Source: Desulfoluna spongiiphila (lineage in GTDB: Bacteria > Desulfobacterota > Desulfobacteria > Desulfobacterales > Desulfolunaceae). Taken from it: 64,000 nucleotides of DNA. Both the position numbers and the translations under genes were made by a program. How positions within the stretch are numbered: the first letter of the stretch is position 1; every line of letters starts with the position of its first letter. Below are positions 16,683 to 24,268 of this stretch, one piece after another. The notes below the pieces were generated by a model. That model had not been told where the DNA came from and made no database searches. It saw only the letters and a program-made list of their open reading frames with translations. Location: assembly GCF_900101345.1 (NCBI RefSeq), contig NZ_FMUX01000023.1, positions 42,369 to 106,368 on the forward strand, written 5' to 3'.

Positions 16683-16868
16683 GCCTCCGGCGGCAAGGTG
16701 TGCCACCTTGAAAGCAGGTAGCGGATGCGTTTTGCCCCTCGTTTCTCGGGTCAAATCACATCCGCCTTTAAAACGGAATTTATTCAAAAAAAATATTTAA
16801 AACCTGTTTGTTAAGCCCGTCTTTATAGAATCAGGCAAACGTTTACCCCCCGGCAGGGCCACCGGAGA
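16683..16868 (+). repeat. Family R repeat, copy 1
   Basis: Full-length copy just after mnmA. Parts in order: GCCTCCGGCGGC boundary, hairpin CAAGGTG-tgc-CACCTTG, long hairpin with arms GCGGATG/CATCCGC around a CCTCG-TTTCTCGG loop, an AT-rich stretch, CCTGTTTGT, and a closing CCCCGGCAGGGCCACCGGAG block that partly pairs with the start. Confidence 0.85.
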
Positions 16869-16928
16869 TATAAGCTGAACAGTGACAGGCCGTTAGCCTT
16901 TTTTACATATTTCATTGCATACGACTGA

Positions 16929-16971
16929 CGACGCCCAACGAGCAAGCAACCGAAGGCGTCTCGTTTTTTTT
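16929..16971 (+). terminator. Terminator upstream of mtaB
   Basis: GACGCC...GGCGTC and the overlapping AACGAG...CTCGTT can form alternative stems ahead of TTTTTTTT. It may end the mnmA transcript beyond repeat R1 or act in the mtaB leader. Confidence 0.55.
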
Positions 16972-17026
16972 AACACAGCACCCTCATCGCCATGGAGTCA
17001 TGGCGCACATCACAGGTCGATATATT

Positions 17027-18346
17027 ATGCCACGCTATTTCATCAACACCCTGGGCTGCAAGGTAAACCGGTTCGAATCCGACGCCGTGGGCATGGCCCT
17101 CACCTCCCGGGGCTGGCAGGAAACAAAACAGCCCGCAGACGCCGACGTCTGCATCATCAACACCTGCACCGTCACCGGCAAGGCCTCGGTAGAATCACGG
17201 CACCACATCCGCCAGACCATCCGGAAAAACCCGTCGGCCAAAATGGTGGTCACCGGGTGCTACGCCCAGACCGAAGCCGAAGAGATCGAAAAGATCGAAG
17301 GCGTGGATGCCGTCATCAGCCACACGGAAAAACACCGGCTCCCCGAACTGGTCATCGCCCTGCACGAAAAGGGCGAGGCCCACTTCTCCGAAGACCGGAA
17401 CAAGAGCTGCCGGGAGACCGAGTTCAAGGGCATCGACGTGGACGCGTTAGGCACACGTACCCGCCCCTTGCTGAAGGTCCAAGACGGATGCAACGCCTTC
17501 TGCTCCTACTGCATCGTTCCCCATACGCGGGGAAGATCCCGCAGCATGCCCATGGCCGAGGCCCTGGCCCGCCTGGCCTCCTTGGGTGCCCGGGGCTTCC
17601 AGGAAGTGGTGCTCACCGGTATCCACATCGGCTGCTACGGTCTGGACCTCACCCCTGCCACCAGCTTTTACGCCCTCCTCAAGCAGATGGAAGAGGAGAA
17701 ACCGGTAAAACGAATTCGCCTGAGCTCCATGGAGCCCATGGAGATCACCGACGAGGTCATCGACCTCATCACCGGCTCCTCGTTCTTCTGTGACCATGTC
17801 CACATCCCCCTTCAAAGCGGCGACGACACCGTGCTCTCCCGCATGAAACGGCCCTATACCACCGCACGCTTCAAAGAGCTGGTAACCCGGATCCACGACC
17901 TCTCTCCTGAAACGGCCATCGGCGCGGATGTCATCATCGGCTTTCCCGGCGAGACCGAGAAGCAGTTCGAAAACACCTGCGCGTTCCTTGAATCCCTTCC
18001 CCTGGCCTATCTCCACGTCTTCCCCTTCTCACCCCGGGAACGAACCCCTGCGGCCTCCTTTGACGGCCGCATTGACGGAGAGACCATGAAACACCGCACC
18101 GCACGGGTACGTGCCATCGGCGATGCCGCAAAAAAACGGTTCATGGAAGCCGCCCTGGGAACCCGTGCCGACGTACTGGTTGAACGGGAGCGGGATCATC
18201 ACACGGGCCTGCTGAAAGGAGTCACCTCACAGTACATCCCCGTGCAGTTCCAAGGGGACGACAGCCTCATGAACCAGCTGGTGCCTGTTACCCTCGAATC
18301 CGTCAGCGATGCCGGTTACCTCACAGGGAGACGAGAGGAGAGCTGA
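17027..18346 (+). CDS. mtaB: tRNA methylthiotransferase MtaB
   Basis: A radical-SAM enzyme that converts t6A37 of ANN-decoding tRNAs to ms2t6A. 439 residues. The N-terminal UPF0004 domain has the three cluster cysteines (Cys11 in LGCKVNRFE, Cys47, Cys78), and the radical-SAM motif is CNAFCSYC (Cys155, 159, 162). A C-terminal TRAM-like part follows. LGCKVNRFES-type sequence distinguishes MtaB from MiaB and RimO. The ATG at 17027 aligns with the usual N-terminus; an ATG nine codons upstream (17000) is possible. Its stop overlaps the start of the next gene (TGATG). Confidence 0.92.
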   Translation: MPRYFINTLGCKVNRFESDAVGMALTSRGWQETKQPADADVCIINTCTVTGKASVESRHHIRQTIRKNPSAKMVVTGCYAQTEAEEIEKIEGVDAVISHTEKHRLPELVIALHEKGEAHFSEDRNKSCRETEFKGIDVDALGTRTRPLLKVQDGCNAFCSYCIVPHTRGRSRSMPMAEALARLASLGARGFQEVVLTGIHIGCYGLDLTPATSFYALLKQMEEEKPVKRIRLSSMEPMEITDEVIDLITGSSFFCDHVHIPLQSGDDTVLSRMKRPYTTARFKELVTRIHDLSPETAIGADVIIGFPGETEKQFENTCAFLESLPLAYLHVFPFSPRERTPAASFDGRIDGETMKHRTARVRAIGDAAKKRFMEAALGTRADVLVERERDHHTGLLKGVTSQYIPVQFQGDDSLMNQLVPVTLESVSDAGYLTGRREES

Positions 18347-20010
18347 TGGCCCGACGCGGTCTCTTTCTTATCTTATGCCTTGCCTTGCTGGCCGCTGGAA
18401 CCACGGCCCTTGCAGCTCCCCCGAAACGCATCGTCTTCGGGGGAGACGCCCAGTACCCGCCCTACGAATTCCTGGATAAGAATGGAGACCCCACCGGGTT
18501 CACCGTTGAGCTTACCCGGGCACTTGCCGAGGTGATGGGCATGGAGATCGAGATCCGCCTCGGCCCCTGGGAAGAGATCATGGAGGCCTTTAAAAAAGGA
18601 GAGGTGGATGTGATGCAGGGCATCTCCTACTCCAAAGAGCGCGCAGGCCGGTACGAATTCTCCCAGGCCTACACCCTGATTCACCACTCCATCTTTACCA
18701 GGGAAGAGACCATAGGCGTCAGCAGCCTGTCCCACCTTGCGGGGAAAAAGGTCCTCGTCCAACACGACGGCATCATGCACGAGACCCTCAGGCAGAGCGA
18801 TCTCAGGGTCACCCCGGTGCCTGTCCCCTACCAGACCGACGCCCTGCGCATGGTTGCGTCCGGGACCTATGACCACGCCATCGTGGCCAACCTGCCCGGC
18901 CTCTACTATATCCGCGAGCACAAACTCACCAACATCCGAAAACGCGGAAACCCCGTTGCCGTTCAGCTCTACTGCTACGCCACCGTAAAAGACAACACGG
19001 AGCTGATGTCACAAATAAGCGAAGGCCTGGCTATTTTGAAAAAAACCGGTCGCCTCCGGGGGATCCACAATCGCTGGCTCGGTGTCCTGTCCCCGGGAAT
19101 CCCCACCCGAAAGCTGATTATCGCCGCCAGCCTTCTCTTTACCTTCATGGCCCTTGTGGTGGTTGGAAACGTCCTCTGGTCCCGCACCCTCAAACGGGAA
19201 GTGGCCCTTCGCACCCGGCAACTGGAGACCCGTCAGAAACAGCTGCTTCAAGCCGATAAAATGGCCTCTTTGGGCTTTCTGGTCTCCGGCATCGCCCACG
19301 AGCTCAACAACCCCAACGGTCTGCTCCTGCTTAATATCCCCCTGCTGGTGGCCGCCTTCAAAGAGATGCACCCCGTCCTGGAAAAACACTACAGAGACCA
19401 CGGTGACTTCAAGGTGGCGGGCCTGCCCTATTCCCGCATGCGCGATGAAATCCCCCTGATCTTAGATGAAACCAATGACGCGGCACGGCACATCAAAACC
19501 ATTGTGGAAGACCTTCGTGACTTTTCCAGGCAGAGCGACGATGAAAAGGAAGAGACAGACATCAACGCCATTGCCGTCAATGCCTTAAGGCTTGTCCGCC
19601 CCGCCGTGGAGAAGGCGACCCGTCACCTCGGCGTGGAACTTCGGGAAGGCATCCCGCCCATCCTGGCCAACCCCCAGCGCATCGAGCAGGTGGTGGTCAA
19701 CCTGCTGCTCAACGCCTGCCAGGCCCTGGACAACCCCGAGTCGGCCATCCGCCTGCAGACCGCCACGGATGCCCGCCAGGGCATCGTCACCCTGTCGGTG
19801 ACAGACCAGGGCACGGGCATCGACCCCGAGCACCTGGACCATCTCACGGACCCTTTTTTCACCACCAAACGCTCGGCGGGCGGCACCGGCCTCGGATTGT
19901 CGGTCTCTGCAGGTATTGTAAGAAACCACCAAGGCAAACTCACCTTCGAATCCAAACCGGGCCAAGGCACCACCGCCACCCTTCAGCTACCCGTCCTGAC
20001 AAAGGAGTAA
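18346..20010 (+). CDS. Periplasmic binding domain-histidine kinase fusion
   Basis: 554 residues: signal peptide (1-23), family 3 solute-binding domain (about 25-245, with PPYEFLDKNGDPTGFTVEL), one transmembrane helix (253-276), coiled linker, HisKA motif IAHELNNPNG (His318) and HATPase domain (TGLGLSVSAG). A membrane sensor that should read an amino acid or organic acid directly through its binding domain. It overlaps mtaB by one base and is followed three bases later by an NtrC-type regulator, so the pair forms one unit. The downstream sigma-54-controlled symporter suggests that the sensed solute is the transported one, by analogy with DctB/DctD-DctA. Confidence 0.9.
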   Translation: MARRGLFLILCLALLAAGTTALAAPPKRIVFGGDAQYPPYEFLDKNGDPTGFTVELTRALAEVMGMEIEIRLGPWEEIMEAFKKGEVDVMQGISYSKERAGRYEFSQAYTLIHHSIFTREETIGVSSLSHLAGKKVLVQHDGIMHETLRQSDLRVTPVPVPYQTDALRMVASGTYDHAIVANLPGLYYIREHKLTNIRKRGNPVAVQLYCYATVKDNTELMSQISEGLAILKKTGRLRGIHNRWLGVLSPGIPTRKLIIAASLLFTFMALVVVGNVLWSRTLKREVALRTRQLETRQKQLLQADKMASLGFLVSGIAHELNNPNGLLLLNIPLLVAAFKEMHPVLEKHYRDHGDFKVAGLPYSRMRDEIPLILDETNDAARHIKTIVEDLRDFSRQSDDEKEETDINAIAVNALRLVRPAVEKATRHLGVELREGIPPILANPQRIEQVVVNLLLNACQALDNPESAIRLQTATDARQGIVTLSVTDQGTGIDPEHLDHLTDPFFTTKRSAGGTGLGLSVSAGIVRNHQGKLTFESKPGQGTTATLQLPVLTKE

Positions 20011-20013
20011 CCC

Positions 20014-21450
20014 ATGACCGGCGACGTCACCAACGATTTCCCCATTCTCCTCATCGATGACGAGCCCTCGTGGCTCCGCAGCCTGGGACTCCTTTTAGAG
20101 CGTGCCGGCTTCGCCAACCTGCGCAAGCTCAGCGACGGACGCAAGGTGCGGGACCTCCTGGCCGAGGAAGAGATCGGCATAGTCCTTCTGGACCTCATGA
20201 TGCCCGACATGCCGGGGGAAGAGCTCATCTCCGTAATCCGGGAAGAGTCCCCGGACACGGTTATTGTTGTGGTCAGCGGCATGAACCAGGTGAATCTTGC
20301 CGTCCGGTGCATGAAGATGGGCGCCAGCGATTACATCGTCAAGACCGGCGCCGAAGAGCGCATCGTGGCCACAGTGAGAAACGCCGTCAATCTCTGGGAG
20401 CTGAAACGGGAAAACAGGGCCATCCGCTCCACCATCAGCAAGGCGCCCAGCCACCCCGAAGCCTTCAGCCACATTGCCACGGCCAACAGGTACATGGTCT
20501 CCATCTTCAGCTACATCGAATCCCTTGCAAGCTCCCGCCAGCCGGTCCTCATCACCGGGGAAAGCGGTACGGGCAAGGAGCTCATCGCCCGGGCCATCCA
20601 CCGGGTCTGTAACCCGCCCGGGCCCATGGTGGCCGTCAACGTGGCCGGCCTGGACGACACCATTTTTTCCGATACCCTCTTCGGTCACGTGCGGGGGGCC
20701 TTCACCGGCGCCGACTCGCGGCGGGCCGGCATGGTGGAAAAGGCCTCGGGGGGCACCCTCTTTCTCGATGAAATAGGCGACCTGTCCGCCCCCTCCCAGG
20801 TCAAGCTGCTTCGCCTTCTCCAGGACGGCGACTACTACCCGGTGGGAAGCGACCATTCCGAAAAAATAAACGCCCGGGTGGTCTGCTCCACCCATCAGGA
20901 CCTCACCATCAAAGGAAAAGAAGGCAAAGAACGGCGCTTCCGAAAAGACCTCTTCTACCGTCTCCAAACCCACCATATCCACATGCCCCCCTTGCGGGAG
21001 CGAAAAGACGACATCCCCGTCCTGCTGGACACCTTCCTTGCCATGGCCGCCGAAGAGACCGGCAAAAAGAAACCCGCCTACCCCCAGGAGCTTCCGGTTC
21101 TTTTGGCCACCTACCACTTTCCGGGCAACATCCGGGAACTCAAATCCATGGTCTTCGACGCCGTGGCACGACACCAGGGAGGAACCCTCTCCATGGCCTC
21201 CTTTAAAGACGCCATGGAAGGCCACACCACCGCGCATCTCGAGATACCGACTACCTCGCAAGGATCGGGCGGCAACCCCTTTTCAGGCATAGAGCCCCTG
21301 CCCAGCCTGTCGGAAGCGTCCCAGCTCCTGGTCATGGAGGCCATGGCCCGGGCCGAAGGAAACCAGAGCATCGCCGCTCGAATCCTGGGAATTTCTCAGC
21401 CCGCCCTGAGCAAACGCATGAAGCACCTCAGGGAAAAGCAGGAGGGCTGA
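20014..21450 (+). CDS. DctD/NtrC-type sigma-54 response regulator
   Basis: 478 residues. The receiver domain (8-125) has Asp60 as phospho-acceptor and Lys110 in a YIVKTGA motif, not the usual SKP. The AAA+ domain has Walker A GESGTGKE (182-189) and an intact GAFTGA loop (228-233). A Fis-type helix-turn-helix closes the protein (NQSIAARILGISQPALSKRM). It lies three bases after the sensor kinase gene. The probable target is the symporter gene at 22156, which has a near-perfect sigma-54 promoter and upstream inverted repeats. Confidence 0.9.
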   Translation: MTGDVTNDFPILLIDDEPSWLRSLGLLLERAGFANLRKLSDGRKVRDLLAEEEIGIVLLDLMMPDMPGEELISVIREESPDTVIVVVSGMNQVNLAVRCMKMGASDYIVKTGAEERIVATVRNAVNLWELKRENRAIRSTISKAPSHPEAFSHIATANRYMVSIFSYIESLASSRQPVLITGESGTGKELIARAIHRVCNPPGPMVAVNVAGLDDTIFSDTLFGHVRGAFTGADSRRAGMVEKASGGTLFLDEIGDLSAPSQVKLLRLLQDGDYYPVGSDHSEKINARVVCSTHQDLTIKGKEGKERRFRKDLFYRLQTHHIHMPPLRERKDDIPVLLDTFLAMAAEETGKKKPAYPQELPVLLATYHFPGNIRELKSMVFDAVARHQGGTLSMASFKDAMEGHTTAHLEIPTTSQGSGGNPFSGIEPLPSLSEASQLLVMEAMARAEGNQSIAARILGISQPALSKRMKHLREKQEG

Positions 21451-21460
21451 GAAGAATTAG

Positions 21461-21590
21461 GCTCCGGGAACCCAGGTTGCGGATGCTTTCCCCCCTCGTT
21501 CCTCGGGGAGAAAGCATCCGCGAAGATTTTCATGGGATCGCCCCAAATCAGGCTACCGTTTGGCCTCCAGAGGCATCTTTAATCGGGTTT
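21461..21590 (+). repeat. Family R repeat, copy 2 (degenerate ends)
   Basis: The main hairpin is intact: GCGGATGCTTTC arms pair with GAAAGCATCCGC around CCCCCTCGTTCCTCGGGG. The first hairpin is missing and the 3' part is reduced to GGCCTCCAGAGGCA. It starts ten bases after the regulator stop codon. Confidence 0.7.
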
Positions 21591-21768
21591 CTTCTGCAGT
21601 AAGGGAGGGGCCCCTTGAAAGCCATTTTTCGCAGGTAATCACCGTGTATTTCCTAACTTAACAAAACAAATTCTCAGCACATCGGTCTTGCTTGACTGAT
21701 TATACGTCCCTATTGCCCCCTTGACGAAACCAGCGGATGTTCCTTTTTAAGCTAAAACGAAACCAAAG

Positions 21769-21808
21769 GGCTATAACTAAAATTATATCCATAACCTTCG
21801 TTATAGCC
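21769..21808. promoter_or_regulatory. Inverted repeat, candidate enhancer for the symporter gene
   Basis: GGCTATAAC and GTTATAGCC form perfect 9-bp arms 22 bp apart, with another ATAACC half-site inside and GGTTATATGG about 65 bp downstream. The block lies about 150-180 bp upstream of the sigma-54 promoter. The remaining part of this 705-bp gap shows no gene. Confidence 0.5.
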
Positions 21809-21952
21809 GCAACGAACGCCTTATTTTTTGAGCTTTTCCGCAATTCCCCGCCCAAGCTATTCCTTTGGTTATATGGTCATCCTTTGCGTTTTCCCCTCGG
21901 CATGCAGGATATTTAGCTTATTCAATCAGATTGTTATGAAAATAGTTAGATC

Positions 21953-21969
21953 TTGGCACTGACCTTGCT
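21953..21969 (+). promoter_or_regulatory. Sigma-54 promoter of the symporter gene
   Basis: TTGGCACTGACCTTGCT matches the -24/-12 consensus at nearly every position. The predicted start is near 21981, giving a leader of about 175 nt. Confidence 0.85.
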
Positions 21970-22155
21970 CTATAAAAAGCTGACTCAGCACCGGTGCTGC
22001 GGTTTATTTGCGTTTCCGTATTCACCGGTAATTATGGATGGAATGCTGCCCTTAAAAAATCGAACGGATTTAGAAAGCGCTCAATCATGAACTGACGCGT
22101 CATTGCTTTCCGGGGGTCGCCAGAAACACGTAACTCGAATTGAGAAGGGGGACAT

Positions 22156-23367
22156 ATGAAACTTTGGATGAAAATTATGATCGGTCTGGGCTTAGGTATT
22201 GTGGCCGGACTCATCTTTCAGGAAAAAGCGGCACTGGTAAAACCCATCGGCACGCTCTTTATCAACGCCATCAAGATGCTTATCATCCCGCTTATCTTCT
22301 CGTCCCTTATCGTTGGCATGACCAGCCTCAAGGACAGCAAGCAGCTGGGTCGCATCGGCATGAAGACCCTGGCCATCTACCTTGTCACCACAGCCTTTGC
22401 CGTCTGCATCGGCCTTCTGGTGAGCACCATCCTCCAGCCCGGCGCGGGGATGATGATCGACATGGGAAAGGCCGTCTCCGCCAAGCAGGCGCCGCCCTTC
22501 ATCGACACCCTGGTGTCCATCGTTCCCAAGAACCCCCTGGGCGCTCTCTCCAGCGGCCATGTGCTCCAGGTCATCTGTTTTGCCATCTTCCTGGGCATCG
22601 CCATCAACATCACCGGCGAGAAAGCTGAGCCCTTCAAGAAACTCTGCGAATCCGTGGCAGAGATCATGTACACCCTCACCGCCATTGTCATGGAATTCGC
22701 CCCCTACGGCGTTTTCGCATTGATGGCCTATGTGGTGGGACAGTACGGCGCATCCACGCTGCTGCCCCTTCTCAAGGTGATCCTGGCCGTCTACATCGGC
22801 GCCATTGTCCATGTTATTTTTGTCTACGGTTCCGGCGTCGGTCTTGTTGCACGCCTGAGCCCTGCCAAATTCTTCAAGGGCATCGTTGACGCCCAGGCCG
22901 TGGCCTTTACCACCACGAGCAGCTCCGGCACCCTTCCCGTGACCATCCGCTGCACCCAGGAGAACCTGGGAGTTTCCAAGAGCGTCTCAAGCTTCGTGCT
23001 TCCCATGGGCGCCACGGTCAACATGGACGGTACCGCCATCTACCAGGGCGTGGCCGCTCTCTTCGTGGCCCAGGCCAGCGGCATCGACCTGACCATGTCC
23101 AACTACATCACCCTGATCCTCGCCTCCACCCTGGCCTCCATCGGAACGGCAGGCGTACCCGGCGCGGGTCTCATCATGCTCTCGGTGACCCTCTCCTCCA
23201 TCGGCCTGCCCATGGAAGGGATCGCCCTCATCGCGGGTATCGACCGAATCCTCGACATGGCACGTACCAGTGTCAACGTCACCGGCGACGCCATGACTTC
23301 CCTGATCGTTGCCAAGAGCGAAGGCGAGTTCGACAAGGAGATCTTCGACGCCACCGAGGCGGTATAG
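22156..23367 (+). CDS. Dicarboxylate/amino acid:cation symporter (DctA/GltP)
   Basis: An inner-membrane carrier of the DAACS family, 403 residues with about eight helices. The family signatures are present: the serine-rich reentrant loop TTTSSSGTLPVTI, the NMDGTAIYQG motif and the GTAGVPGAG loop, followed by RTSVNVTGDA near the C-terminus. The substrate is a C4-dicarboxylate, glutamate or aspartate; the sequence does not settle which. A GAAGGGGG site precedes the ATG. Expression is probably controlled by the upstream sensor-regulator pair through sigma-54. Confidence 0.93.
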   Translation: MKLWMKIMIGLGLGIVAGLIFQEKAALVKPIGTLFINAIKMLIIPLIFSSLIVGMTSLKDSKQLGRIGMKTLAIYLVTTAFAVCIGLLVSTILQPGAGMMIDMGKAVSAKQAPPFIDTLVSIVPKNPLGALSSGHVLQVICFAIFLGIAINITGEKAEPFKKLCESVAEIMYTLTAIVMEFAPYGVFALMAYVVGQYGASTLLPLLKVILAVYIGAIVHVIFVYGSGVGLVARLSPAKFFKGIVDAQAVAFTTTSSSGTLPVTIRCTQENLGVSKSVSSFVLPMGATVNMDGTAIYQGVAALFVAQASGIDLTMSNYITLILASTLASIGTAGVPGAGLIMLSVTLSSIGLPMEGIALIAGIDRILDMARTSVNVTGDAMTSLIVAKSEGEFDKEIFDATEAV

Positions 23368-23403
23368 CCTCAACCCAAAAAGGAAAACCCAGGAGCGTCC
23401 GGC

Positions 23404-23462
23404 CCGCGGAGTCCCCATTCCGCGGACCGGGCTTCGAGACCTTGCGGGGTCCCCATCCCGCA
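23404..23462 (+). repeat. Twin hairpins with an identical loop
   Basis: CCGCGGA-GTCCCCAT-TCCGCGG and TGCGGG-GTCCCCAT-CCCGCA lie 17 nt apart just after the symporter gene. The 8-nt loop is identical and the stems differ. There is no T-run, so these are not simple intrinsic terminators. Confidence 0.6.
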
Positions 23463-23540
23463 GTGATCGAACTATCCCCTCCTGATTTTCATACACATCT
23501 CAGAACACCGAACCACCTTCTTCTATCCCCATAGAGAAGC

Positions 23541-23591
23541 GAAAAAGGAAAAGGGTCTTCCCGGGAAACCGGTGGAGGCCCTTTTTCTTTT
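23541..23591 (+). terminator. Intrinsic terminator after the symporter gene
   Basis: A long stem from GAAAAAGGAAAAGGG to CCCTTTTTCTTTT encloses a smaller CCCGGGAAACCGG hairpin. The 247 bp that follow, up to 23838, hold no recognisable element. Confidence 0.6.
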
Positions 23592-23838
23592 GTTGGTATC
23601 CCCCGGATTTCTCTGGTCCGTGGACCGACGAACTGCAAGGCACCAACCATCGGCGACCTATAGTAAGGAACGCGACTTTACGGAAACGACACTTATGGCG
23701 ATGGGGTCGGTGGGCAACTGGCATGAAACGCAGGGATTTGTCGTTGAGGAAAGGCGGGGAGAGAGCCCACCACAGTAAAGACACCCCGATGATTGACGTT
23801 TACAGGGTGCCCCTGGTGGCAGGCGCCAGAGAGACGGA

Positions 23839-24180
23839 TTAAATCTTAAGCAAAATAGAACATTCAAAATGTGAGTCCAAAAGCATTTTCACCCTTTCCC
23901 CTTTATGAAAATTTCGCCTGGAAATCTTAAATCCGTCCTTTGACACAAAAAGGACATCCTTGGCAAAGGAGTGGTTCACATCACCCATGGTGACAATCCA
24001 GGCATCGATGTGATCAATTTTCCCTGTGTACCATCCGCCACGCACACTTTTAACGTAGGCCATGACGTTCTCACCCTGTGACTTCCGAGCCCAGGCCAGC
24101 CCCGGAGAAAAAAAACCGTTCGAATAAAACCCTACAATAAAAAACGCCAAGGCCATGACGTAAGCGACCGATTTCTTCAT
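23839..24180 (-). CDS. Small secreted protein after pilY1 (cluster 1)
   Basis: 113 residues with a signal peptide (about 1-31, ending in LAWA) and a basic, beta-rich mature part of about 80 residues. The start at 24180 has an AGAGGAT site; longer in-frame forms overlap pilY1 and are unlikely. It is the last gene of pilin cluster 1. A protein of similar size and architecture occupies the same place in cluster 2 (33221-33622), where both end with a segment about charged residues and binding-like strands (HKGERVKMLL here, KRRDRVYVKG there). A periplasmic helper of PilY1 is inferred from this conserved position; no family is assigned. Confidence 0.6.
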   Translation of the reverse strand: MKKSVAYVMALAFFIVGFYSNGFFSPGLAWARKSQGENVMAYVKSVRGGWYTGKIDHIDAWIVTMGDVNHSFAKDVLFVSKDGFKISRRNFHKGERVKMLLDSHFECSILLKI

Positions 24181-24268
24181 GATCATATCCTCTTTTAAAA
24201 ATCCTCTGCATTGGTGACGGCATGGGGCCTCTGCTTCCCCGTCGAGGCCCCATAAAAGCCAAGCAATA

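Noticed and set aside
17064..17080. tRNA-like T-loop sequence GGTTCGAATCC
   Set aside because: It lies inside the mtaB coding frame (NRFES residues) and no acceptor, D- or anticodon arm surrounds it.
23592..23838. Cyclic di-GMP riboswitch near the pilin genes
   Set aside because: I looked for the class I core around the pilin clusters and here because a GGDEF protein and PilY1 are present, but the conserved A-rich junction and GNRA tetraloop/receptor pattern are not visible.
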